Below, one piece after another: positions 33,334 through 40,999 of a stretch of 64,000 bases of DNA. The notes beneath the pieces were generated by a model. That model was not told where the DNA came from. It was given only the letters and a program-made list of their open reading frames with translations, and did not search any database. This DNA comes from VXNE01 sp965206615 (lineage in GTDB: Bacteria; Pseudomonadota; Gammaproteobacteria; Pseudomonadales; Azotimanducaceae), in contig CBDBKI010000003.1 of NCBI GenBank assembly GCA_965206615.1, positions 1-64,000 of the forward strand. The letters run 5' to 3'. Position numbers and translations under genes: made by a program. Numbering within the stretch: position 1 is the stretch's first letter; each line of letters opens with the position of its first letter.

Positions 33334-34330
33334 CGCGCGCCCCAGGAGCGCCCTCCCGGCGCGCGAATTCCGGTTCCACGATCGGCAGCCGGATGTCCCG
33401 GATGCCCTCGCGGAGGTCCTCGCGGGCCTGTCGCGCTCGCGCAAGACCGTCGCGCCGAAGTTCTTCTACGACGAGACGGGCTCGCGGCTGTTCGACGCCA
33501 TCACGGAGCTCCCCGAGTACTACCTGACGCGCACGGAGACCGGGATTCTCCAGGAGTACCGGGACGATCTGGCCCGGATGGTGGGAGACAACGCGTGCCT
33601 GGTCGAATACGGCAGCGGCTCGAGCGCGAAGATCCGCATCCTGCTGGAGGCCTGCCGCCCGGCGGCCTACGTGCCGGTCGACATTTCTCGGGAACACCTG
33701 CTGCGCTCCGCCCGGACGATCTACGACGATTTCGACTGGCTGGCCGTGCACCCGACCTGCGCGGACTACAGCCGCCCGTTTGCGTTGCCGGAAGTCGCGT
33801 CCAAACTGCCTTGCGTGGCGTTCTTTCCGGGCTCGAGCATCGGCAACTTCGACCGAGCCGACGTCCCGGCGTTCCTGGCGGGCGTCGGCGAAGTCGTGGG
33901 TGCCGGCGGACGCCTGATCGTCGGGGTCGATGCCAAGAAGGACGTTGACGTGCTGCACGCCGCCTACAACGACGGCGACGGCGTGACGGGCGCCTTCAAT
34001 CTCAACCTGTTGCGGCATCTCAACGCCCTGCTGGACGCGGATTTCGATCTCGGCAAGTTCGAGCACCAGGCGGAGTACAACGCGGCGCGCGGGCGTATCG
34101 AGATGTACCTGGCGAGCACTGCCACCCAGAGCGTCCGGCTGAACGGCGCGGAATTTGCGATCGAGGCGGGCGAGCGCATCCACACGGAAAGCTCCTACAA
34201 GTACCACCCCGAGGAGTTCCTGGACCTGGCTGCGCAGGCCGGCTTCGTCGAGCAGAGCATCTGGAGCGACGATCGGGGCTACTTCATGGTGCTGCTGCTG
34301 GAGTACACGGGCGGCCGCGCGCCGGGGTGA
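33323..34330 (+). CDS. egtD: L-histidine N-alpha-methyltransferase EgtD
   Basis: EgtD trimethylates histidine to hercynine with SAM, the first step of ergothioneine synthesis. The 335-residue protein shows the conserved KFFYDETGSRLFDAITELPEYY near the start, the SAM-binding LVEYGSGSSAKIRILLEA near residue 94, FPGSSIGNF near residue 173, and the substrate-site segment IHTESSYKY near residue 288. The ATG at 33323 lies inside the egtB 3' end, giving translational coupling. Confidence 0.95.
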   Translation: MQASARPRSALPAREFRFHDRQPDVPDALAEVLAGLSRSRKTVAPKFFYDETGSRLFDAITELPEYYLTRTETGILQEYRDDLARMVGDNACLVEYGSGSSAKIRILLEACRPAAYVPVDISREHLLRSARTIYDDFDWLAVHPTCADYSRPFALPEVASKLPCVAFFPGSSIGNFDRADVPAFLAGVGEVVGAGGRLIVGVDAKKDVDVLHAAYNDGDGVTGAFNLNLLRHLNALLDADFDLGKFEHQAEYNAARGRIEMYLASTATQSVRLNGAEFAIEAGERIHTESSYKYHPEEFLDLAAQAGFVEQSIWSDDRGYFMVLLLEYTGGRAPG

Positions 34331-34400
34331 CCGGGCCGTGGCCTGATGCGCCAGGGCAATGTTGCTGATAGCCTCTCGCGCAGGCGTGGAGGGGTGCGAC

Positions 34401-35270
34401 ATGTCCGAAATCAGCGAGTTGCAGACTTACCTGTACGATCTCAAGGGATACCTTGTCGTCGAGGACGTGCTGAGCGCCGACGAGGTCGCCCGACTCAGGG
34501 CAATCGTCGACGGCACCGATCTCGACCACCTGCCGCCGAGCCACCGCTTCGGCAGCGCCGGCGGCTCGGCGCCGACCGGGTCGGGGTTCCTGGCGTGGGG
34601 CGCGCCGTTCGTGGGGCTGATCGACCACCCGCTCACGATGAACGTGATGCGCGCACAGCTCGGCGACTGTTTCCGGCTCGACCGGATCTTCGGCATGCAC
34701 ATGAAGAAGGGGCTGCCGGCGGGCCGCATGCACTCGGACTACGGCGCCTCACAGCCGTTCTCCCGGGCGGAGCGCGGACGCTTCTTCACGCCGCCGGCCC
34801 ACGAGGCGCCGCATGGATTCGGCGTCGCCGCGTGGAACCTGACGGACTCCGGCCCGGCGCATGGCGGCCTGCGCGTCATCCCGGGCAGCCACAACAGCCA
34901 CTACAAGCTTCCGAAGGCCATTCGGGCGGAGGAATACGACGACGTGATCGTCGTCCCGCAAGCGCCGGCCGGCAGCGTCACTTTCTTCTCCGAGGCGCTG
35001 ACCCATGGCACGGCGGCCTGGCGCGCCGACCATGACCGCTACACGCTGCTGTACAAGTACTGCGCGTCGCAGCTGACCTGGTCGCGGACCCGGGTGACGG
35101 CGCCGGAGGGCGTGGAACTGACGGAGCGGCAGCGCCTGCTGCTCGAGGAACCCGCCGGCGCGCACTGGTTCTTCTCTTCGCTGTTTCCCGAGGACGCGCC
35201 GGGCAAGCGCGGGGAACCACGGGGGCAGCGCCCGGGCACGCAGGAGAGTCCGAAGGCGGCGTCTACCTGA
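34401..35270 (+). CDS. Phytanoyl-CoA dioxygenase (PhyH) family protein
   Basis: A predicted Fe(II)/2-oxoglutarate-dependent hydroxylase of 289 residues; the substrate is unknown. The iron triad is visible as MHSDYG (H-x-D, near residue 112) and the distal His in ALTHGTAAW near residue 203, with the oxoglutarate-binding Arg in DRYTLLYKY. GGLRVIPGSHN is the usual PhyH segment. The ATG at 34401 has GGAGGGG upstream. The C-terminal 20 residues are low-complexity. It follows egtD by 70 bases; a link to ergothioneine is possible but unproven. Confidence 0.85.
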   Translation: MSEISELQTYLYDLKGYLVVEDVLSADEVARLRAIVDGTDLDHLPPSHRFGSAGGSAPTGSGFLAWGAPFVGLIDHPLTMNVMRAQLGDCFRLDRIFGMHMKKGLPAGRMHSDYGASQPFSRAERGRFFTPPAHEAPHGFGVAAWNLTDSGPAHGGLRVIPGSHNSHYKLPKAIRAEEYDDVIVVPQAPAGSVTFFSEALTHGTAAWRADHDRYTLLYKYCASQLTWSRTRVTAPEGVELTERQRLLLEEPAGAHWFFSSLFPEDAPGKRGEPRGQRPGTQESPKAAST

Positions 35271-35285
35271 ACCCGGACTCCGCGA

Positions 35286-35618
35286 TCAGAACTCCAGGAT
35301 TCTCCACTGGGGTACGAGCATCCCTGCCTGGTCCAGGTCGCCGAAGCCGTCGGTCGGGTCGAGCGGCACGAGGTAGTAGGGCTTGCCGAAGCGGGGCACG
35401 ATCTTGACCATCCGCAGATGGCCATTCTGCCGATACTCGTGGACCGTGCGGTCCTCTCCCTCGATCAGTGTGATGTCAGGCCCCCGGGTCGCGCTTTCCT
35501 GGGCGGCGGCGGATGCCGCTCCGAGCGCGCAGAACAGGCCGGCTGCAACGATGGCGGCGCTTCGTGTCAGGGCGTTGCCTCGTGTGATAGCGTGACCGGG
35601 CCGGAGGGAATGTAGCAT
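35286..35618 (-). CDS. DUF2782 family exported protein
   Basis: A 110-residue protein with a long signal-like N-terminus (about residues 18-42, ending ASAAAQ) and the DUF2782 core: PDITLIEGEDRTVHEYRQNG, then YYLVPLDPTDGFGDLD and the ending VPQWRILEF. The function is unknown. The gene is divergent from polA, the same neighbourhood as in Pseudomonas. The two start codons overlap in the palindrome GCATGC (35615-35620), so promoters must lie inside the opposing genes or transcription of one start is further in. Confidence 0.85.
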   Translation of the reverse strand: MLHSLRPGHAITRGNALTRSAAIVAAGLFCALGAASAAAQESATRGPDITLIEGEDRTVHEYRQNGHLRMVKIVPRFGKPYYLVPLDPTDGFGDLDQAGMLVPQWRILEF

Positions 35619-38304
35619 GCGAGAAGACAGACCGTTACTGCTGGTGGACGGCTCCTCGTACCTGTTTCGAGCTTTCCACGCGCTGCCTGATTTCTCGACG
35701 GCGGATGGCTTTCCGACCGGCGCCATCTTCGGTGTGATCAACATGCTGCGCAAGCTCGGCCGCGACTTCGAGGGCAGTCCCGTCGCCGTCGTCTTCGATG
35801 CGCCCGGCAAGTCGTTCCGCAACGACATCTATCCCGAGTACAAGGCCAACCGCCCCCGGATGGCGGACGAACTGCGCCAGCAGATCGCGCCGATCCACGA
35901 CATCATCCGGGCGCTCGGAATGCCGCTGCTGATCGTGTCAGGGGTCGAGGCGGACGACGTGATCGGCACGCTCGCCAAGCAGGCGACCACGGCGCGCCGG
36001 CACACGGTGGTCTCGACATCGGACAAGGACATGGCGCAACTCGTGAGCGACTACGTGACCCTGGTCAACACGATGAGCGAGACAACGCTGGACCGCGAGG
36101 GCGTGATCGGCAAGTACGGCGTGCCGCCCGAGCGGATCATCGACTACCTCGCGCTGATGGGCGACAGCGTCGACAACATCCCGGGCGTTCCCCTGGTGGG
36201 TGGCAAGACCGCCGCCCAGTGGATCGATCGGTTCGAGAGCCTGGACGGGGTTGTTGCCGGCGCGGACGAGGTGCAGGGCAAGCGGGGCGAGAATCTTCGC
36301 GCGATGCTGGACCAGCTGCCGGTTTCGCGGCAGCTCGCCACGATCCGATGCGACGTCGAGTTGCCGGTGGCCCTCGAGGATCTGACGCCCGCGCCGGCGG
36401 ATGTCGCAGCGCTGGTCGAACTCTTCAGTCGTTTCGAATTCAAGTCGTGGATCGCCGAACTCGGCGTCGAGGAGGAAGCTCCCCCGCCGGCCGCGCGCGA
36501 CTATATGCGTGTCACCGACCTGGCTGAGCTCGAAGCGTGGGGGGGTCGGTTGCGCGCCGCCGAGGTCCTTGCGCTGGCCGTGCATACCGATCGCGCGCAT
36601 TACATGGACGCACGGATCGCCGGCTTTTCGTTCGCGATCGACCCGGGTGTGGCGGCCTATGTGCCGGTCGGCCATGACCTCGCGGGTTCCGCGCAGGTGT
36701 CGCTGGCGGCGGCGCTCGAGATCATCGGACCCGTGCTCGAGGACCCCGGGGTGCGCAAGGTCGGGCACAACCTGAAACTCGCGCGCAACGTGCTGGCGCG
36801 TCACGGGGTGGCCCTCGCCGGCATCGCTTTCGACCCGATGCTGGAGTCGTACGTCCTCGACAGTGTCGGTACGCGTCGGCATAGCCTGGAGGCGATGGCG
36901 ACGAAGCACCTCGGGATGGAGACGACCCGCTACGAGGACATTGCCGGCAAGGGCGCGAAACAGCTCGACTTCCCGGCGCTCGCGGTCGATGCGGCGACGG
37001 ACTACGCTGCCGAGGGCGCGGATGTGGCCCTGCGGCTGCATGGCGTGCTGTGGCCCCGGCTGGAGTCGACGGGGCGGTTGCGCCAGGTCTATGAGGAGAT
37101 CGAGCTACCGGTGCTCTCGGTGCTGTCTCGCGTGGAGCAAACGGGAGCGCTGGTCGATGCGGGGCTGCTCGCGGAACAGGGCCGGGAACTCGCGCAGCGC
37201 CTGGAAACGTTGGCAGAAGAGGCGTATCGGTCAGCCGGGCACCCGTTCAACCTCGGTTCGCCCAAGCAACTGCAGGAAGTGCTCTACGACGAGATGGGGC
37301 TGACGCCCCGTCGCAAGACCCAGACCGGCCAGCGGTCCACAGCGGAAGCCGTCTTGCAGGAACTGGCGGACGAGGGCAACGAACTGCCCCGGATCGTCCT
37401 GGACCACCGGCAACTCGCCAAGCTGAAGTCGACCTACACCGACACGTTGCCGCACCAGATCAACCAGCGCACGGGCCGCATCCACACCACCTACGGGCAG
37501 GCGGTCGCGGCGACCGGGCGCCTCGCCTCGCAGGACCCGAACCTGCAGAACATCCCGATTCGCACCGAGGAAGGCCGCCGCATCCGCCGGGCCTTCGTCG
37601 CGCCGCCGGGCAGGAAGCTGGTCGCCGCCGACTACTCGCAGATCGAGCTGCGCATCATGGCGCACCTGTCCCGCGACGAGGGGCTGGTGCGCGCCTTCTC
37701 GGCGGGCCTGGACGTCCACCGGGCGACCGCGGCCGAGGTGTTCGGCGTCGGCGTCGACGAAGTCTCGGGCGAGCAACGGCGCAGCGCCAAGGCGATCAAC
37801 TTCGGGCTGATCTACGGCATGTCCGCATTCGGGCTGGCGCGGCAGCTGCGGGTGTCACGCAAGGCAGCGCAGGGCTATGTGGACATGTACTTCGCGCGCT
37901 ACCCGGACGTACGCGCCTACATGGACCGAACACGGGCCCACGCCGCCGAAGAGGGGTTCGTCGAGACCGTCTACGGACGCCGACTCTACCTGCCCGAGAT
38001 CAACGCCCGGCAGCCGGCACGTCGGCAGGCGGCGGAGCGCACGGCCATCAACGCTCCCATGCAGGGCACCGCGGCGGACATCATCAAGCGGGCGATGATC
38101 GATGTCGACGCGTGGCTGACCTCCGCCGACTGCGATGCCAGCATGATCATGCAGGTGCACGACGAACTGGTCTTCGAGGTGGCCGCGGGCGCGGTGGAGA
38201 CACTGATCGAGCATGTGACGGAGCACATGACGCGGGCGGCGGATCTGTCGGTGGATCTGGTAGTGGATGTCGGCGTCGGGGACAACTGGGATGAGGCGCA
38301 CTAG
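35617..38304 (+). CDS. polA: DNA polymerase I with a vestigial proofreading domain
   Basis: PolA fills gaps and removes primers. The 895 residues cover the 5'-3' exonuclease, the 3'-5' exonuclease fold and the family A polymerase. The 5' nuclease acidic residues are intact (VDGSSYLFR, VEADDVIGT, STSDKDMAQ), as are polymerase motifs A (ADYSQIELRIMAH), B (KAINFGLIYG) and C (QVHDELVFE). In the middle domain the E. coli catalytic residues D355, E357, D424 and D501 align with Ala321, His323, Ala389 and Gly467, while surrounding sequence is well conserved (GFSFAIDPGVAAYVPV). Proofreading is therefore predicted to be absent. Confidence 0.96.
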   Translation: MREDRPLLLVDGSSYLFRAFHALPDFSTADGFPTGAIFGVINMLRKLGRDFEGSPVAVVFDAPGKSFRNDIYPEYKANRPRMADELRQQIAPIHDIIRALGMPLLIVSGVEADDVIGTLAKQATTARRHTVVSTSDKDMAQLVSDYVTLVNTMSETTLDREGVIGKYGVPPERIIDYLALMGDSVDNIPGVPLVGGKTAAQWIDRFESLDGVVAGADEVQGKRGENLRAMLDQLPVSRQLATIRCDVELPVALEDLTPAPADVAALVELFSRFEFKSWIAELGVEEEAPPPAARDYMRVTDLAELEAWGGRLRAAEVLALAVHTDRAHYMDARIAGFSFAIDPGVAAYVPVGHDLAGSAQVSLAAALEIIGPVLEDPGVRKVGHNLKLARNVLARHGVALAGIAFDPMLESYVLDSVGTRRHSLEAMATKHLGMETTRYEDIAGKGAKQLDFPALAVDAATDYAAEGADVALRLHGVLWPRLESTGRLRQVYEEIELPVLSVLSRVEQTGALVDAGLLAEQGRELAQRLETLAEEAYRSAGHPFNLGSPKQLQEVLYDEMGLTPRRKTQTGQRSTAEAVLQELADEGNELPRIVLDHRQLAKLKSTYTDTLPHQINQRTGRIHTTYGQAVAATGRLASQDPNLQNIPIRTEEGRRIRRAFVAPPGRKLVAADYSQIELRIMAHLSRDEGLVRAFSAGLDVHRATAAEVFGVGVDEVSGEQRRSAKAINFGLIYGMSAFGLARQLRVSRKAAQGYVDMYFARYPDVRAYMDRTRAHAAEEGFVETVYGRRLYLPEINARQPARRQAAERTAINAPMQGTAADIIKRAMIDVDAWLTSADCDASMIMQVHDELVFEVAAGAVETLIEHVTEHMTRAADLSVDLVVDVGVGDNWDEAH

Positions 38305-38421
38305 CGCCCGTCAACCGTCCGATTGATTGGCGGATCGCGGTGGCCACGCTGTCCACGAGCCGGCCTTCGGCCTGGAGTGTGTTAGGGTGTGTACATCTGC
38401 CAGACAGGGAGGGCCTCGCTC

Positions 38422-38664
38422 ATGTCCCAGACCGTGACCATACGCCTGGAATCCGAACTCAAACTCCGTCTCGATCGTCTGGCGGACGCCACGCAACGAT
38501 CCAAGTCGTTTCTTGCCGCCGAAGCCATTCGGGATTTCGTCGATCTCAACGAATGGCAGATTCGAGAAGTCGAAATGGCCATCGGCGAAGCGGATCGGGA
38601 GGAATTCGCCAGCCAGCAACTTGTCGACGACGTGTTTGGGAAGTGGGGAGTCCGTGCAGGTTAG
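38422..38664 (+). CDS. Ribbon-helix-helix antitoxin (ParD/RelB-like)
   Basis: An 80-residue protein with the RHH core SQTVTIRLESELKLRLDRL and RSKSFLAAEAIRDFVDLNEW, and a C-terminal toxin-binding region (VEMAIGEADREEFASQQLV). The ATG at 38422 fits the motif. It overlaps the downstream toxin by 11 bases. It probably neutralises the toxin and represses the pair. The cassette sits between polA and engB, genes that are normally close neighbours. Confidence 0.9.
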   Translation: MSQTVTIRLESELKLRLDRLADATQRSKSFLAAEAIRDFVDLNEWQIREVEMAIGEADREEFASQQLVDDVFGKWGVRAG

Positions 38665-38944
38665 ATGGCTCGCCAAGGCCCTTGAGAGCCTGGATGACGA
38701 AGCGGAGTTCCTGGCCAAGGACGATCCGGTCGCGGCGAGAGCGGTCGTTTTCCGCATCCGAGAATGCGTCGATCTGCTGAGGGAGAATCCCGCCCTGGGC
38801 CGCCCCGGGCGAATCCTCGGGACGCGTGAACTCGTCGTCCCGGGCACGCGGTACATTGTTCCGTATCGGGTCAGGCCTCGTCTGGGGCGGGTGGAAGTGT
38901 TGCGGGTATTCCATGCGTCGCGTCGCCAACCGCAACGTTGGTGA
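38654..38944 (+). CDS. ParE/RelE-family toxin
   Basis: A 96-residue toxin with the ParE-like layout: VRWLAKALESLDDEAEFLAK, then AARAVVFRIRECVDLLRENPALGRPGR, TRELVVPGTRYIVPYRV and the ending VEVLRVFHASRRQPQRW. ParE toxins poison gyrase, related RelE toxins cut mRNA; the sequence does not decide. The start is GTG 38654, inside the antitoxin gene. Its last 74 bases overlap the 3' end of engB on the other strand. Confidence 0.88.
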   Translation: MQVRWLAKALESLDDEAEFLAKDDPVAARAVVFRIRECVDLLRENPALGRPGRILGTRELVVPGTRYIVPYRVRPRLGRVEVLRVFHASRRQPQRW

Positions 38945-39551
38945 CGCGCTCCGGCGCCTTCTCCTGCCGCCCGGCCAGGAATGCCGCGACCCGTGCCTCG
39001 GCCGCCGGCGCGCCGAGGCCTGACGTCGCCGAGAACACCAGCGCCTCCACGCTCGGTACCGCCGAGATCTCCTGCGCCACGACGCGTTGCGCCGCGATAC
39101 GCGCCCCCTGCTTGAGCTTGTCCGACTTGTTCAGCAGCACGAGCAGCGGCGTCGCCGTCTCGGCGGCCCAGTCGAGCATCTGCAGGTCGAACGGCTGCAG
39201 CGGATGGCGGGCGTCCATGATCAGGACGACCGCCGCCAGCTTCTGGCGCTGTGTGAGGTAATCGTCGATGGCACGGCTCCACCGTGCGCGCTCCGCCTTG
39301 CCCGCCCTGGCGTAGCCGTATCCGGGCAGGTCCACCAGCCGGCCGCCGCCGTCGACGGAGAAGAAGTTGATCAGGCGCGTGCGCCCGGGCGTCTTGCTGA
39401 CGCGCGCCAGCCGCCGGGAACCGGTCAGCCGGTTGAGCGTGCTCGACTTGCCGGCGTTCGAACGCCCGGCGAATGCGACCTCCGGCGTGTCGTCGGGCGG
39501 GCACTCGGCCCAGTTGGAGGCGCTGGTCAGAAAACGTGCGGAAAGGGGCAT
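38871..39551 (-). CDS. engB: Ribosome biogenesis GTP-binding protein EngB/YihA
   Basis: A small essential GTPase involved in large-subunit assembly. The 226 residues include G1 AFAGRSNAGKSSTLNRL near residue 28, G2/G3 TPGRTRLINFF and VDLPGYGYA, and G4 LLNKSDKL near residue 128. Family members are often about 200-210 residues; the last 25 or so (ERVTNVAVGDATHGIPAT) are not conserved and overlap the ParE-like gene, so the C-terminus may have been extended when that cassette inserted. Order polA-(TA pair)-engB-cytochrome c4 otherwise matches Pseudomonas. Confidence 0.93.
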   Translation of the reverse strand: MPLSARFLTSASNWAECPPDDTPEVAFAGRSNAGKSSTLNRLTGSRRLARVSKTPGRTRLINFFSVDGGGRLVDLPGYGYARAGKAERARWSRAIDDYLTQRQKLAAVVLIMDARHPLQPFDLQMLDWAAETATPLLVLLNKSDKLKQGARIAAQRVVAQEISAVPSVEALVFSATSGLGAPAAEARVAAFLAGRQEKAPERVTNVAVGDATHGIPATLPPAPDEA

Positions 39552-39653
39552 GGCGGGTATAATCCGCTCGCCGCGAAACGGGTAGTGTACCCGTAGGCCG
39601 CGGGCGCTCCCCCGAGGGGCTCTCGCGCGGCAGGATGTTGAAAGAGCTTCGAT

Positions 39654-40247
39654 ATGCGTTATCTCAAGTGGGCGGCCGCGGTCGTCCTGGCGGGTTCCGT
39701 CGCCGGCGCGGAGGTCGAGACCCTGCTGATCGCCTGTGGGGCGTGCCACGGTCAGGACGGTGCGACCGGGATCGCCCCCGACTACCCGAACATCGCGGGC
39801 CAGAATGAGCGTTATCTGCTGACCCAGCTCAGGATGATCAAGTCCGGCGAACGGCCGGCGCCGCTCATGTCCGGTCAGCTCGACATGGTTTCCGACGACG
39901 ATCTTGCGGCGATGGCCGCCTATTACGCCGCCATGCCGGCCCAGGTCGGGCGCTCGTCGGCGGATACGGTCGACGCCGGCATGCGCATCTATCGCGGCGG
40001 CATCCTCGAGAAGGGCGTCGCCGCCTGCACGGCCTGCCACTCGCCCACGGGCGGCGGCAATGCTCCGGCGGGCTACCCGCACATCTCCGGACAACGGTTC
40101 GACTACGTCGTCGCGCAACTCGTGGCCTATCGGGAGGGCCGGCGCAAGACGGACGATGCCTACGGCGGCATGATGCGCGACGTGGCCGCCCGGCTGACGG
40201 ACACCGAGATCGCGGCCGTCGCGAACTACGTCCAGGGCGTGTACTGA
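39654..40247 (+). CDS. Dihaem cytochrome c4-like protein
   Basis: A periplasmic electron carrier with two c-type haems. The 197-residue precursor has a short signal peptide (residues 1-19, ending VAGA), then two homologous domains with CGACH near residue 28 and CTACH near residue 125, each followed by a distal Met candidate (APLMSGQ and GGMMRD). It precedes dsbA as in Pseudomonas and probably delivers electrons to a terminal oxidase. It could also serve the oxidase-like complex at 17.5-22.6 kb. Confidence 0.92.
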   Translation: MRYLKWAAAVVLAGSVAGAEVETLLIACGACHGQDGATGIAPDYPNIAGQNERYLLTQLRMIKSGERPAPLMSGQLDMVSDDDLAAMAAYYAAMPAQVGRSSADTVDAGMRIYRGGILEKGVAACTACHSPTGGGNAPAGYPHISGQRFDYVVAQLVAYREGRRKTDDAYGGMMRDVAARLTDTEIAAVANYVQGVY

Positions 40248-40267
40248 TCCGGCGCGGCAGGATTTCC

Positions 40268-40912
40268 GTGAAACACACACTCGCCCTGTTGTGCTGCCTT
40301 GCGCTGGCGCCGGCCGCGACTGGGGCATCGCCGCAGGAATTCGAGGAGGGGGTCCACTACCAGGTCCTGCCCATTCCGGTAGAGACCGCCGCCCCCGACG
40401 CGGTGGAGGTGGTGGAGGTCTTCTCCTACGCCTGCATCCATTGCTACAACTTCGAGCCGTTCGTCGCCGCGTGGGAAGCGCGCGCGCCGGACGACGTCGC
40501 ATTCCGGCGCGTGCCCGCCGTGTTCAATCCGGTCTGGCAGATGCTTGCCCAGGCGTACTACACCGCCGACGCGCTCGACGTGGTCGGCGCGGTCCACATC
40601 CCGCTCTTCGAGGCCATCCACGTCCACCGCATGGACGTGCGTGAGCCGGAGCTCATCGCGCGCATCTTCAGCCGCTATGCGGACGTGGAGTCCGACGACT
40701 TTTTCGGGGCATACGGCTCGTTCGGCGTCGACAGCAACGTGCGCCAGGCGCGGGCGCAGAGTCAGGCCTACCGGGTGTCCGGGGTGCCGACGATGATCGT
40801 CGCGGGCAAGTACCGCGTCGAGGCGAACCTGGCCGGCGGGCTCGAAAGCATGCTCTCGGTCGTGGACTTTCTCGTCGCCCGGGAGCGCGAGGCCGAAGTC
40901 CCGGAGGAGTAG
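40268..40912 (+). CDS. dsbA: Thiol:disulfide interchange protein DsbA with a CIHC active site
   Basis: DsbA introduces disulfides into periplasmic proteins. The 214-residue precursor has a signal peptide (about residues 1-20), a thioredoxin-like active site FSYACIHCYNFEP at residues 53-65 and the cis-Pro loop GVPTMIV. The dipeptide between the cysteines is Ile-His, where classic DsbA has Pro-His; this pair sets the redox potential, so properties may differ. It starts at GTG 40268, 20 bases after the cytochrome c4 gene. Confidence 0.92.
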   Translation: MKHTLALLCCLALAPAATGASPQEFEEGVHYQVLPIPVETAAPDAVEVVEVFSYACIHCYNFEPFVAAWEARAPDDVAFRRVPAVFNPVWQMLAQAYYTADALDVVGAVHIPLFEAIHVHRMDVREPELIARIFSRYADVESDDFFGAYGSFGVDSNVRQARAQSQAYRVSGVPTMIVAGKYRVEANLAGGLESMLSVVDFLVAREREAEVPEE

Positions 40913-40999
40913 CGCCAGGCGCGGCCCCCGGTATTCGCGCGGGGCTTGTCGTCCTGCGGTTCCGGCACGCATATCCCGATTCGCGCTATTCTCCGGCCC

